Of a stretch of DNA of 50,800 bases, positions 15,718 to 24,832 are shown piece after piece. The notes under the pieces were generated by a model. That model was not told the origin of the DNA and searched no databases. It worked only from the letters and a program-made list of their open reading frames with translations. Within the stretch, counting starts at the first letter, position 1, and each line of letters starts with the position of its first letter. The position numbers and the translations under genes are program-made. Origin of the DNA: Bradyrhizobium sp. YR681 (lineage in GTDB: Bacteria; Pseudomonadota; Alphaproteobacteria; Rhizobiales; Xanthobacteraceae); contig NZ_AKIY01000248.1 of the NCBI RefSeq assembly GCF_000282615.1, forward strand, positions 1-50,800, read 5' to 3'.

Positions 15718-17325
15718 ATGTTCCAACTCGTGCGTCGGGGGCGTCGATCGTTCGCCTCCACATTTGCGCTTTCAATCGCGGCGCTTGCGGCACTGGCCTC
15801 GCCAGTCCTTGCCGCCGGCAAGACCATCACTGCGGTGATGCATTCGGATCTGCGCATTCTCGATCCGATTTTCACCAGCGCCTACATCGTGCGCGACCAT
15901 GGCTACATGGTCTACGACACGCTGCTCGCCACGGATTCGAACTTCAAGATCCAGCCGCAGATGGCGGACTGGAAAATCTCCGACGACAAGCTGACCTACA
16001 CCTTCACGCTGCGCGACGGCCTGAAGTGGCATGACGGTACGCCGGTGACGGCGGAAGATTGCGTTGCCTCGCTGAAGCGCTGGGCCGCGGTTGACGGCAT
16101 GGGGCAGCAGATGATGCTGTTCACCGCGAGCATCGAGGCGACCGACCCCAAGACCATCACGCTGAAGCTGAAGGAGCCCTACGCGCTGGTGCTTGATTCG
16201 ATCGGCAAGCCATCGTCGCGCGTCGCCTTCATGATGCCGAAGCGTCTTGCCGAGACGCCGGTGGAAAAGCAGATCCCCGAGCAGATCGGCTCCGGCCCGT
16301 TCAAGTTCGTGCAGGGCGAATTCCAGCCAGGCGTGAAGTCGGTCTACGTCAAGAACACCGACTATGTGCCGCGCAAGGAGCCGGCGAGCTGGACCGCCGG
16401 TGGCAAGGTGGTGAAGGTCGACCGCGTCGAGTGGATCACCATGCCGGATGCGCAGACGGCGTTGAACGCGCTTCAGTCGGGCGACGTCGATTTCATGGAG
16501 AATCTCGCCCTCGACATGTTGCCCACCATCGAAGCCGACAAGGGGCTCAAGGTCGACATCCTGAACAAGTTCGGATTCCAGACCGGCGCGCGGATGAACT
16601 TCCTCCATCCGCCGTTCGACAACGTCAAGGTCCGCCGCGCGGCATTCCTCGCGATCAAGCAGAAGGACGTGCTGGATGCGCTGATCGGCAATCCCAAGTT
16701 CTACAAGACATGTGCCGCGGCTTTCATCTGCGACACGCCGTTCGCGACGGAGATTGGCGGCGAGACGCTTGCGAAGGGCGGCGACATGGCCGCTGCCAGG
16801 AAGGCGCTGGCCGAATCCGGTTACGACGGGACGCCTATCGTGCTGATGGCGCCGGGCGATGTGCTGACGCTGAAGGCTCAGCCGATCGTGGTGGCCCAGC
16901 AACTGCGCGACGCCGGCTTCAAGGTGGATTTTCAGGCGACCGACTGGCAGACGGTGGTGAGCCGGCGCGCCAGCATGAAGCCCCCGAAGGAGGGCGGCTG
17001 GAACATCTTTATCACCAACTGGGTCAGCGCCGACGCGTCCAACCCGATCTCCAACGTTGCCGTCGGCGGTCAGGGCAAGAAGGGCGGCTGGTTCGGCTGG
17101 GCGGAGGATGCCAAAATCGAGCAGCTCAAGGACGATTTCGTCCGCGCTGCCACGCTCGACGATCAGAAGAAGATCGCGGCCGAGATCCAGAAGGAAGCCT
17201 ACGATCAGGTGCTGTACATGCCGCTCGGTCAGTTTCAGATTCCGAGCGCATGGCGGAAGTCGCTCACCGGCGTGATCGACGGCCCGGCGACGCCGGTGTT
17301 CTGGAACATGGACAAGTCGGAGTAA
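15718..17325 (+). CDS. Peptide ABC transporter substrate-binding protein, copy 2 (SBP family 5)
   Basis: The product is 535 aa. It is collinear with the preceding gene along the whole length, including the signal peptide and the C-terminal FWNMDKSE. Differences cluster in the second half: NLALDMLPTIEADKG against NLPYDMLPLLEANKE around residue 270, and the segment after the conserved DVLDAL (FYKTCAAAFICDTPFATEIG against YQKICGAFFVCDTPLATEVG). That pattern suggests duplication followed by ligand diversification. AGGAGAAC precedes the ATG by 4 nt. It is 99 nt downstream of copy 1, and the pair ends in a strong terminator. Confidence 0.93.
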   Translation: MFQLVRRGRRSFASTFALSIAALAALASPVLAAGKTITAVMHSDLRILDPIFTSAYIVRDHGYMVYDTLLATDSNFKIQPQMADWKISDDKLTYTFTLRDGLKWHDGTPVTAEDCVASLKRWAAVDGMGQQMMLFTASIEATDPKTITLKLKEPYALVLDSIGKPSSRVAFMMPKRLAETPVEKQIPEQIGSGPFKFVQGEFQPGVKSVYVKNTDYVPRKEPASWTAGGKVVKVDRVEWITMPDAQTALNALQSGDVDFMENLALDMLPTIEADKGLKVDILNKFGFQTGARMNFLHPPFDNVKVRRAAFLAIKQKDVLDALIGNPKFYKTCAAAFICDTPFATEIGGETLAKGGDMAAARKALAESGYDGTPIVLMAPGDVLTLKAQPIVVAQQLRDAGFKVDFQATDWQTVVSRRASMKPPKEGGWNIFITNWVSADASNPISNVAVGGQGKKGGWFGWAEDAKIEQLKDDFVRAATLDDQKKIAAEIQKEAYDQVLYMPLGQFQIPSAWRKSLTGVIDGPATPVFWNMDKSE

Positions 17326-17375
17326 GGCAAGTTGGACTGAAGGGAGCGTGCCGCACCTTTCGTCGCGATCATCAC

Positions 17376-17412
17376 GCGGCGCCGCTGTCATCAGCGGCGC
17401 CGTTTTCGTTGT
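17376..17412 (+). terminator. Rho-independent terminator of the binding-protein operon
   Basis: GCGGCGCCGCTG-TCAT-CAGCGGCGCCG forms an 11- to 12-bp stem followed by TTTTCGTTGTTGT. It lies about 50 nt after the stop of the second binding-protein gene. The stem is the same as the hairpin after copy 1. Confidence 0.85.
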
Positions 17413-17474
17413 TGTCTTCGCGTTGGCTTAAAGCGGTAGAGCGCGAGCAGCGGACTGCGGAGTAGCGCCGCGCT

Positions 17475-17615
17475 TCAGCAACGGCTGTCGCGTAGGCTTT
17501 CGAGGCCTTCGCTTGCGAAAGGCACGGTGAATGCGGCCTGCTCGGCGGGCAAGTCGGAACGATCCGCCGCCTGTCGATCGGGGGCGTGGCGGTCTTTGCG
17601 CTGTTCGGGTTCCAT
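17475..17615 (-). CDS. Possible small hypothetical protein (46 aa)
   Basis: The frame encodes 46 aa beginning MEPEQRKDRHAPDR, hydrophilic and charged, with GAAAGG about 8 nt before the ATG. It lies in the 343-nt gap between the binding-protein terminator and the MFS exporter gene, downstream of the exporter on the same strand. I recognise no family. It could be a chance frame; the only support is a reasonable ribosome site and plausible composition. The rest of the gap (17413-17474 and 17616-17668) shows nothing. Confidence 0.3.
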   Translation of the reverse strand: MEPEQRKDRHAPDRQAADRSDLPAEQAAFTVPFASEGLESLRDSRC

Positions 17616-17668
17616 CAGGCGGCCTTTCGAATTGCTGCAGTACAACATCGATGCCGCCGGGAAGTTCC

Positions 17669-18919
17669 TCAACTTGTCGGGCGATGATGCGGCTTGAACA
17701 GCCGTCCCTTCTCGACCACCAGCACGATGGCGAGCGCGGCCAGCGTCGACAGGAAGAAGCCGACCGAGAAGGGCAGCAGCGTGCCGTCGAAGCTCTGGCC
17801 GATCGCCATGCCGACCACGATGCCGATCAACGTCGTGATCGAGCCGTAGAGCGAGGAGGCGGTGCCGGCGATGTGGCCCTGCGGCTCCATGGCGAGCGCG
17901 GTGAAGTTGGCGACCATCATGCCGAACGAGAACATCATCAGCGCCGAGAGCGCCATGAACAGCGGCAGCGGCAGCATGCCGAGGCATTCCGTCAGCAGCA
18001 TTACGGCGGCGACTGCGGTGTACAGGCTCAGCGCGCCGTGCGAGATCACGCGCATGCCGAGGGTTCCGACAAACCGGGCGTTGAGGAAGCCGGCGACGGC
18101 GGTGCCGGCCGCGATCGCCGCGAAGGCGAGCGGAAAGTAATGCCCGAGGTGATAGATGCCGGTGAACACCTGCTGGGCCGAGAACACATAGGCAAACAAT
18201 GCGCCCATGACGCTGCCGGCCGCGAGTGCGTAGCCGATGGTCTGACGATTGCTCACGGTCTGCCAATAGGCCGCGAGCACGTCGCCCGGCGCGAGCGACC
18301 TGCGCTCGGAGGCCGGCAGAGTCTCGGGAAGCCGCATCACCGACCACGCCAGCGCGAGCAGCCCGTAGAGCATCAGCACGACGAAGATGCCGCGCCATTG
18401 CGTCACCAGCAGCACCGCCTGTCCGAACGAAGGCGCGATCACGGGCACCGCGATGAAGATCATCATCGCCAGCGACATCACGCTGGCCATGCGGCGGCCG
18501 ACATAGCAGTCGCGGACGATCGAAGTCGCGATCACGCGCGTCGCCGAGGTGCCGAAGCCCTGCAGCGCGCGCGCCAGCAGCAGCGTCTCGAACGAGGGCG
18601 CGGCAACCGCCAGCACGCTCGCGACCGCATAGACCGCCATGCCGCCGAGCAGCACCGGGCGACGTCCGAAGCGGTCCGACAACGGGCCCATGACGAACTG
18701 GCCGGCGCCGAAGCCGATCAGGAAGGTCGAGAGCACGAGCTGGAGATGGTTGGCGACGGGGATCTTGAATGCCGTCCCGATATTGGGCAGCGCCGGCAGC
18801 ATCATGTCCATCGCGAGCGGATTGAGCGCCATGATGGACGCGATCACGATGACGAATTCGGGAAAACCCATGGGCCGGTGTCCCGAGGACACCCAACTGT
18901 CGGCATTGACGTCGGACAA
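17669..18919 (-). CDS. Multidrug efflux MFS transporter (Bcr/CflA family)
   Basis: The product is about 416 aa with 12 hydrophobic segments. The first helix region reads IMALNPLAMDMMLPALPNIG, the Bcr/CflA signature with the membrane-embedded Asp and Pro, followed by the loop motif MGPLSDRFGRRPVLLGG (MFS motif A, about residue 75-90). These proton antiporters export drugs such as bicyclomycin or sulfonamides, or cysteine. The start is uncertain: TTG at 18917-18919 has AGGTGAG 5 nt upstream and was chosen, while ATG at 18869-18871 (MGFPEF) gives a 400-aa protein equal to the family norm but has a poor ribosome site. No local regulator gene is present. Confidence 0.87.
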   Translation of the reverse strand: MSDVNADSWVSSGHRPMGFPEFVIVIASIMALNPLAMDMMLPALPNIGTAFKIPVANHLQLVLSTFLIGFGAGQFVMGPLSDRFGRRPVLLGGMAVYAVASVLAVAAPSFETLLLARALQGFGTSATRVIATSIVRDCYVGRRMASVMSLAMMIFIAVPVIAPSFGQAVLLVTQWRGIFVVLMLYGLLALAWSVMRLPETLPASERRSLAPGDVLAAYWQTVSNRQTIGYALAAGSVMGALFAYVFSAQQVFTGIYHLGHYFPLAFAAIAAGTAVAGFLNARFVGTLGMRVISHGALSLYTAVAAVMLLTECLGMLPLPLFMALSALMMFSFGMMVANFTALAMEPQGHIAGTASSLYGSITTLIGIVVGMAIGQSFDGTLLPFSVGFFLSTLAALAIVLVVEKGRLFKPHHRPTS

Positions 18920-19072
18920 GAAGCTCACCTCTGATTGAGAGGCATATCTATCTCTGATGCTGCGCCGCACAACCCATGTTTTGGGATGGCTGTCAGGCGG
19001 GGTGAAGGGCACCAGGCGCTTTTATCGCCATCTGCCGGTAACAATGTTGTATTCGGCGGGAGTAGAGGTGAT

Positions 19073-20605
19073 CTATCGGGAAGGGGCCTCTTGCAAGCCT
19101 TCGCGCGGCGACGTCTGCTGCGTCGTGTAGAGGCTCAGATACGTACCGGTGTAGGCCTCCTTCCAGCCTCGCTCGGCGACGAGGAAGTGCCTCAGCTGTT
19201 CGTGCCCTCTGATCCAGAGCACCGCATCGATCCGGTATTTCCTGATCACCGCGTCCCAGGCGGCCTCGTCGATGTCCCACCGGACCAGCTTGAGATAGTC
19301 GCGGAGCAGGTCGTCCGGATAGGCGGTCGCCGCCCGGCCGTCGACGAACATGGGCACCGACCCGTGCGTGCGAAAGATCAGGAGCCCGCCGGCGTTCCAG
19401 TGGTTGAGCACGCGCGAATGCGTGGAATGCGCCAGGAGATAGCCGGCGTCCTCGTCCGAGAGCATATCCGGCAGCGCCAGCGCCGGTCTCACCTGGATGA
19501 AGGCGAGCGGCAGCACCAGCACGCCCACGAGACCCGCCGCCAGCATCGCACGGCGGATGTCGGGCCGCGACAGGCGTTCGGGCAACAGCCGGTCGATGTG
19601 AAGCGCCATCGGGACCGCCGAGAAGATGAAGAAGAAGGCGATGTATCTGAACTGATAGAGGCCGAGAGCCAGGAAGAGCCATGCGAGCAGGCGTGGCTCC
19701 AATGGAATCGGCTTTGAGTTGCGGTAGCGCAACTCGAGCGCGACGAACGCCAACGCGTAGGCGATGCCGGGAATGCTTCCCGGCAGCTCCATGTTGTGGA
19801 AATAGGGACGCCATTCCCCGATATTGGCCTGGATGAAGTGGCCCATCGTCGACATCACGCCATCGTAGATGTGCCATCCCAGCGGATTGACGAAGATCGC
19901 GGCGAAGCATCCCACGCCCGCGAAGCAATAGTTCCGGAAGTTCGCCCAATCCCGCCGCAGTAGGGCAACGCCGGCAAAGACGCCGATGATGGGAAAGGCA
20001 AGCACGAAGCCGCCATGCAGATTGACCCACAGCACCATCATCACGGGCAGCAGGAACCATCCGCGCCGCCGCAGGCATTCCCCGTAGAAGATGACCGCGA
20101 ACAGCATGGTCGCGAGGTTCGGTGATGCCGCGAGATAAGTGTTCGGCGCGGCCTCATAGCAGGGGTAGAGCAGGCAGGTGGCGAAGACGGTGATGCCAGC
20201 CGCCGCGGCAGATGCGCCGCCGCGCAAGGCAGCGAAGGTGAGATATCCGACGATGATGGCGCCGCAGGCGACGACGAGCAGGACGATCCCGGCGAAGCCC
20301 GCGTGTTGATACAGCACGCTGGCAAGCACGTCCCAGAGCCACGATAGATTGTACCACCGCTTGTCACCCAGGGTGAACGACCATGGGTCCTGAAATGGAA
20401 TCGCGCCGCGCTCCCTGATCAGGTCGCCGGCGGCGATGTGCCAGCCGAGATCGTAATGGCTCAGCTGGATCGGCCCGTTCGAAAGGTAGAACACAGACAG
20501 GAAAGCGATCAGGAAGAGGTAGACCTCGCGCCCGTGCAGGTGGCGTCCGAACGCCGTGGGCGCCCCGCCAATCCCGGAGTGGGACCAATTCTCGCGCGCG
20601 TCCAT
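19073..20605 (-). CDS. Polytopic membrane protein, GT-C glycosyltransferase-like
   Basis: The product is about 510 aa with roughly ten hydrophobic helices and a soluble C-terminal part of about 130 aa. The first external loop contains SHYDLGWHIAAGDLI and IPFQDPWSFT, resembling the first-loop acidic motif of GT-C fold glycosyltransferases that use lipid-linked sugars. The C-terminal part (from about VLNHWNAGGLLIF) looks like the globular domain found after the helices in such proteins. The function is not established. Start choice: ATG at 20605 has GAGAG upstream; ATG at 20620 is an alternative. No glycan-biosynthesis genes are adjacent, so the context gives no help. Confidence 0.7.
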   Translation of the reverse strand: MDARENWSHSGIGGAPTAFGRHLHGREVYLFLIAFLSVFYLSNGPIQLSHYDLGWHIAAGDLIRERGAIPFQDPWSFTLGDKRWYNLSWLWDVLASVLYQHAGFAGIVLLVVACGAIIVGYLTFAALRGGASAAAAGITVFATCLLYPCYEAAPNTYLAASPNLATMLFAVIFYGECLRRRGWFLLPVMMVLWVNLHGGFVLAFPIIGVFAGVALLRRDWANFRNYCFAGVGCFAAIFVNPLGWHIYDGVMSTMGHFIQANIGEWRPYFHNMELPGSIPGIAYALAFVALELRYRNSKPIPLEPRLLAWLFLALGLYQFRYIAFFFIFSAVPMALHIDRLLPERLSRPDIRRAMLAAGLVGVLVLPLAFIQVRPALALPDMLSDEDAGYLLAHSTHSRVLNHWNAGGLLIFRTHGSVPMFVDGRAATAYPDDLLRDYLKLVRWDIDEAAWDAVIRKYRIDAVLWIRGHEQLRHFLVAERGWKEAYTGTYLSLYTTQQTSPREGLQEAPSR

Positions 20606-20830
20606 GAGAGCTCTCACCATCGAAGCCGGTCGTCCCAAGCCTCGCGTTTCCCTGAGGCCCGCGGTTGCAGGCGCAGATCTCATTCGCTTTAGGGAAAACG
20701 GTCTAAAGTGGAGTAAAGGCTGGTTGTGCTTGACGGGTTCCTTACTGCGAACGGCGTGTTGGTAAACGAATGGTTGCGCAGGTGGCGTGCGTCCGTAGCC
20801 TTTGTCGCACGGATCACGCCGACAGCAGGC

Positions 20831-21562
20831 TCAAGGTTCGTGCTGGGCAAGATGTTCGCGCCGGGCAACCTCCCTGTTGAGATTTGCCCGATAGGCCAGA
20901 TAGGATCGCACGATCTCCCCGACGACCTTGGCATTTGCCCCGTCAGGCTTCTGACCCGTGACTTGGCTGAAAAGAATTCCCGGCGCCTTGGAGTCAATCG
21001 AAGCGGTTGCATCCTTTGCCGAAGCGCTGATGCCGCCAGCCGAAATCGCGACGCCGGGAGCGACGGGTTGCGCACCGAGCACTTCCAGGGCGGAAACGAC
21101 TGCCATGAACGTATCGGCGTTGGCGACCATCTCCTCATATCTTCCCCGACTGAGCGCGCCGTTGAGATAGGCTTCGCAAAGCCGGAAGTAGCCGTCCCGC
21201 AACATTTGCACCGTGTGATTCCGGAAGCCGATCGACGCGGCCGATTCCGACATGCCCCCGGCAAGACCGCCGGAGCCGCTGCCCTCGCCAGTCGGCATGG
21301 CCACGTTGGCGTTCGCGGACAGCACGGCTGCCTTGGCGACGAGTGCATCCGGACTTGGCTCGGAGCATGTGACCCTTGTCGGGGTCGCGCCGTGACTGCT
21401 CTGGCGATTTCCAACCAGCATCATGCGCTGTTTCGCATCGATGCTGAGGGTATCGACGCCGCCGACATTGTCGATGCGGTGAATGACACTGTCGCAGGCG
21501 GCCAGCGAAAAACCTGACAGCACGGCCGCGGCGACGGCACTGGACCGAAATGAAAAACGCAA
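20831..21562 (-). CDS. Putative lipoprotein, unknown function
   Basis: The product is about 243 aa. It starts MRFSFRSSAVAAAVLSG and carries the lipobox FSLAAC, so it should be lipidated and membrane-anchored after signal peptidase II cleavage. The mature part has a glycine/serine-rich stretch (GEGSGSGGLAGGMSES) followed by a helical segment, FRNHTVQMLRDGYFRLCEAY. The TTG at 21560-21562 is chosen because GGAGG precedes it by 5 nt; a GTG at 21574 is the other option but lies upstream of that site. I do not recognise the family. It is monocistronic and divergent from the next gene. Confidence 0.65.
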   Translation of the reverse strand: MRFSFRSSAVAAAVLSGFSLAACDSVIHRIDNVGGVDTLSIDAKQRMMLVGNRQSSHGATPTRVTCSEPSPDALVAKAAVLSANANVAMPTGEGSGSGGLAGGMSESAASIGFRNHTVQMLRDGYFRLCEAYLNGALSRGRYEEMVANADTFMAVVSALEVLGAQPVAPGVAISAGGISASAKDATASIDSKAPGILFSQVTGQKPDGANAKVVGEIVRSYLAYRANLNREVARREHLAQHEP

Positions 21563-21885
21563 TGTCCCCTCCACAGCAATGACTATGGTGGCAAATTCAC
21601 TGTTCGTGCATAAATGGTAGTTGAAAAATTTACGATCTTAGGATGCTGCACTCTGATTCGTTTTGCAATAGCTTGTGAAGAGACGGGGGAAAGGTTTTTT
21701 GGATTTCTGTCGAACTGTTGCTCACACAGCTCAACTGTCATCTACAGCGCCGCGCGCATGGCCGGAGGCAAAGGAGAGACGTGCGGGCCGGCGGGAGGTA
21801 TCAGCGGACCAGGAGGCCGCTACCACTCAAGGTGGCAGGATTTTTGCTACGCTATCCGTTGCCAGAATGGCTCCGGAGGACTGTG
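21563..21885. other. Divergent intergenic region
   Basis: This is 323 nt between the lipoprotein gene (minus) and the GHSKG-motif gene (plus). The part near 21600-21680 is AT-rich compared with the surroundings and is the likely place for promoters. I see no repeat, RNA structure or supported small gene. Confidence 0.4.
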
Positions 21886-22842
21886 ATGCTCTCGACGCAG
21901 CGCTCGCTTGCGACGGCCCAGCTCGGCCGCAACAGCTTCGAGGAGATCTTCGAGTCCCGGACGCCCTTGCGCGAGGCGGCGCTGGAATCGTTTCGCCGCA
22001 GGAACGCGGTGCTCGACGGGATCTTCTACGACATCGGGAAGGTGACGCATGAGGAGGCCCGCGAAACCGCGCCCTGGCTGGCGCGCGAGGGCGCCATCCT
22101 GATCGTGCCGCCATCCCACGCCGGATCGCTCAAGCTCTGCAACACCGTGGAAGATTTCGCCAATGCCGGCGGGTCGAATGTCCATGTGCTGGCGGTGGCC
22201 GGCGTCGGCAGTTCGGCGCTGGGCGCGGCAGCCTTCGCACGGAATGTCGCCGACGCGTTCGACGTGACAGTCGCTGCCGTGGTGTCCGGCTACGGTCTTG
22301 CGGATCTGCTGACCGAGGCGCTTGGCGGCTGGTTCTGGTTCGGCACGCTCAACCGCCTGCGCCATCAGTTCGAGGAGCTGGACGACATGAGCCGGGCGCT
22401 CAACCGGCCCGAGACGCTCAGTCCGCCGACATCGCCACTCGAACTCGGCCGAGTCAGCCTGGATACCAGGACGGTGATGGCCTTGCTGAGCGACGATCGC
22501 TTCAGCTTTTCGCTGGTGACCGGACACTCCAAGGGCAATCTGGTGATCTCGGAGGCGCTGTACGAATTGAAGGAGCGGCCTGCAACCGAACAAAGCATTC
22601 CAGGCGACAAGTTCTGGATCGTCACGGTGTCGGCCGCGGTCGCGATGCCGCCGCGATACAAGAAGATCATCGACGTGATGGGCACGATCGACGGCTTTGG
22701 CGCCCTCAACTCGACGCCGGGAATCTCGATCGAGAAACCGTGCCCCTTCAGCTGGCACCACACCAACACGGATCTGCCTTTTCACCTGCCCGTCACGAAA
22801 GTCTTCAGGCAGCTCAGGGACGAGCGGGGTGTCACGGTCTGA
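21886..22842 (+). CDS. Uncharacterised protein with a GHSKG serine-hydrolase-like motif
   Basis: The product is 318 aa from an ATG with GGAGGA 6 nt upstream; an open frame runs further upstream to 21718 but looks non-coding (Arg-rich, no ribosome site). Around residue 205-215 the segment VTGHSKGNLVIS matches the G-x-S-x-G nucleophile elbow of alpha/beta hydrolases (S within GHSKG). A central hydrophobic region (VHVLAVAGVGSSALGAAAF) could be a membrane-associating helix or core strand. A candidate catalytic His lies in SWHHTNTDLPFH near the C terminus. The protein may be a lipase-like hydrolase, but no family is recognised. Confidence 0.7.
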   Translation: MLSTQRSLATAQLGRNSFEEIFESRTPLREAALESFRRRNAVLDGIFYDIGKVTHEEARETAPWLAREGAILIVPPSHAGSLKLCNTVEDFANAGGSNVHVLAVAGVGSSALGAAAFARNVADAFDVTVAAVVSGYGLADLLTEALGGWFWFGTLNRLRHQFEELDDMSRALNRPETLSPPTSPLELGRVSLDTRTVMALLSDDRFSFSLVTGHSKGNLVISEALYELKERPATEQSIPGDKFWIVTVSAAVAMPPRYKKIIDVMGTIDGFGALNSTPGISIEKPCPFSWHHTNTDLPFHLPVTKVFRQLRDERGVTV

Positions 22843-22930
22843 GCCGCGCCGCGAAGCGAGATTCCGTCGTGCATTGAGGCGAAAGGCGCCGGGTTTGCGC
22901 CATCCGCCGTCCTCGCCCGGTCAGCTTTCG

Positions 22931-23019
22931 TGGTGCGGGCAGCCGGGGTCGAACCGGCACAGCGCTTGCGCACCGAGGGATTTTAAGTCCCTTGCGTCTA
23001 CCAATTCCGCCATGCCCGC
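22931..23019 (-). tRNA. tRNA-Leu (anticodon TAA)
   Basis: On the minus strand the acceptor stem GCGGGCA (23019-23013) pairs with TGCCCGC (22941-22935), followed by discriminator A and encoded CCA (22933-22931). The D-arm GGCGGAATTGGTAGACGC, the anticodon stem AGGGA/TCCCT around loop CTTAAAA (anticodon TAA at 22985-22983), a long variable arm and the T-loop GGTTCGACC are all present. The long variable arm marks a class II tRNA, as expected for leucine. Confidence 0.97.
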
Positions 23020-23192
23020 TTGATCCAACGAGATCAAACACTTAAGTCCAGCTCCGGCCGTCTGGAATTGGTGCTTCGCGGGCCGGGTGGGTGGTTCTTC
23101 CTTAAGCGAGCCGGCCGCACAAGGCAAAGCCTCAATCCGGACATCTGTTGCTGCTTTAGGCATTCTCAATCCACGGGGACTATTCATCCGGC

Positions 23193-23600
23193 ATGACTGT
23201 TTCGCTTTCCTCATCCCCGCGCGTCCGCGGCGCGCTCGTTGTGCTGCTCGCGGGCTTCGCGCTGTCCGGCTGCGCCGGCATGAGCGAGACGGTCGCTCCG
23301 GCCTTCGCCGACCCCGGCAAATACGAATTGTATGACTGCAAGCAGCTCGAGGGCGAGCGCAAGGCGCTGGCCGCCCGTACCGCCGATTTGCAGAAGCTGA
23401 TGGACAAGGCGGAGACCGGGGCCGGCGGCGCCGTCGTGTCCGAGCTCGCCTATCGCAACGACTATGTCGCGGTGCGCGGCTCGGCGCAGCTTGCCGAAGA
23501 CGCCTGGCGCCGCAACCGGTGCCGGGAGACGCCGCCCAATGCGGCACCGGCGACGGCTGCGCCGCAGCGGCCGGACATAAAGCCCGCGCCGAAACGCTAA
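23193..23600 (+). CDS. Small putative lipoprotein, unknown function
   Basis: The product is 135 aa. The N-terminal charged region and hydrophobic stretch end in the lipobox ALSGC (Cys about 27), so lipidation is expected. The mature protein starts AGMSETVAPAFADPGKYE and has a helical, coiled-coil-prone segment CKQLEGERKALAARTADLQ (from about residue 49). The tail is Pro/Ala-rich (TPPNAAPATAAPQRPD). This looks like the small twin-Cys lipoproteins of Bradyrhizobium, but no function is known. It is convergent with the monooxygenase gene, with only 10 nt between stops. Confidence 0.7.
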   Translation: MTVSLSSSPRVRGALVVLLAGFALSGCAGMSETVAPAFADPGKYELYDCKQLEGERKALAARTADLQKLMDKAETGAGGAVVSELAYRNDYVAVRGSAQLAEDAWRRNRCRETPPNAAPATAAPQRPDIKPAPKR

Positions 23601-23610
23601 GGCTTCCGCA

Positions 23611-24813
23611 TCAGGGCCGCCAGCCGTAGATCCAGTCCTGCCGCGCCAGCATGCGGTCCGGGCCGAGCGCGCGGATCGCAAGGTCGCGCGCGATCGCGAG
23701 CGGTCCGCCGAGATGATAGATGCGGCCCTGCTGCCGCGCGGTCCTCTGCACCCGCCGCACCCGCGCCTGGCGCGCGCGGCCATATTGCTTCAGCGCCGCA
23801 TCGATGCCCGCGGTGCTCTCGGCGGCTTCGAGGCTCACATGCCCGGCGAGCACAGCGGCGTCCTCGATCGCCATGCCGGCGCCTTGCGCGGCAAAGGGCA
23901 GCATCGCGTGCACGGAATCGCCGAGCAGCGCCACCGGGCCGTCGCTCCACGGGCAGCCGTCGGGCACGCCGAACAGCGCCCATTTCCGCCAGCTGTCGAC
24001 CGCGGCGAGCATCATCCGCGCCTGCGGCGGCCAGCGTGGCGCGGCGAAGGCATCCATCACCTCGCCGGGATCGCCAGGCGTGCTCCAGCCCGGCCTGTTC
24101 CAGGTGCCCGGCAGCACCGCGACCACGTTGATCTGGCGCCCACCCGCGATCGGATAGGCGACCAGATGGGCGTTCGGGCCCATCCAGAGCTGGACCCGCC
24201 GCGCGGTAAAATCCTTCGGCAATTGCGTGGCGTCCAGCGTGCCGCGCCAGGCGATCAGCCCGGAGAAGCGCGGCTGCACCTCGGGAAACAGATGCTGGCG
24301 CACCGTCGACCAGATGCCGTCGGCCCCGATCAGCGCGCTGGCAAGATCGCTGCGGCGAATCGTGCCGCTGCGATGGACCACCGTCAGCCCCTTGGCGTGA
24401 GGCGCGACGTCTTCGAAGGTCGCACCCAGCTTCAGGTCGATGTCGGGATGGTCGGCAACGGCACCGGCCAGTGCCGATTGCAGATCGGCGCGGTGCACCA
24501 CCCAATAGGGAGCGCCGGCGCGCGCTGAGGCGGCTTCACCCAGCGGCATGCGCAGCAGCTCGCCGCCGGCCCGCGCGCTCATGATCGAGACCGCCTCCGG
24601 GACGACGGCGCGCAGCTTGAGCCGTTCGGCAAGACCGAGCTCGACCAGCACGCGGCTGGCATTGGGGGAGAGTTGCAGGCCGGCGCCGACGTCCTCGAGA
24701 CGCTCGGCCTTTTCCAGCACGACGATGCGGAAGCCGCGGGCCGCGAGCGCCAGCGCAGCGGTTAGTCCACCGATGCCGGCACCGGCGATGACAATCGTTC
24801 GGGAGAGCGCCAC
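23611..24813 (-). CDS. FAD-dependent monooxygenase (salicylate hydroxylase / UbiH-like)
   Basis: The product is 400 aa of the class A flavoprotein monooxygenase family. The N-terminal dinucleotide motif is IVIAGAGIGGLTAALALAA followed by the acidic strand end VLEKAE; the DG motif is LIGADGIWSTVR (around residue 165); the second FAD motif is LLGDSVHAMLPFAAQGAG (around 290-305). These enzymes hydroxylate aromatic acids with NAD(P)H and oxygen in the cytoplasm. Salicylate 1-monooxygenase is the closest named type, but the substrate is not fixed by sequence. The zinc-finger gene 19 nt downstream of the window-side end (24833-25078) is on the same strand upstream and may be co-transcribed. Confidence 0.88.
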   Translation of the reverse strand: MALSRTIVIAGAGIGGLTAALALAARGFRIVVLEKAERLEDVGAGLQLSPNASRVLVELGLAERLKLRAVVPEAVSIMSARAGGELLRMPLGEAASARAGAPYWVVHRADLQSALAGAVADHPDIDLKLGATFEDVAPHAKGLTVVHRSGTIRRSDLASALIGADGIWSTVRQHLFPEVQPRFSGLIAWRGTLDATQLPKDFTARRVQLWMGPNAHLVAYPIAGGRQINVVAVLPGTWNRPGWSTPGDPGEVMDAFAAPRWPPQARMMLAAVDSWRKWALFGVPDGCPWSDGPVALLGDSVHAMLPFAAQGAGMAIEDAAVLAGHVSLEAAESTAGIDAALKQYGRARQARVRRVQRTARQQGRIYHLGGPLAIARDLAIRALGPDRMLARQDWIYGWRP

Positions 24814-24832
24814 CCCTGACCGATGGATGCGG

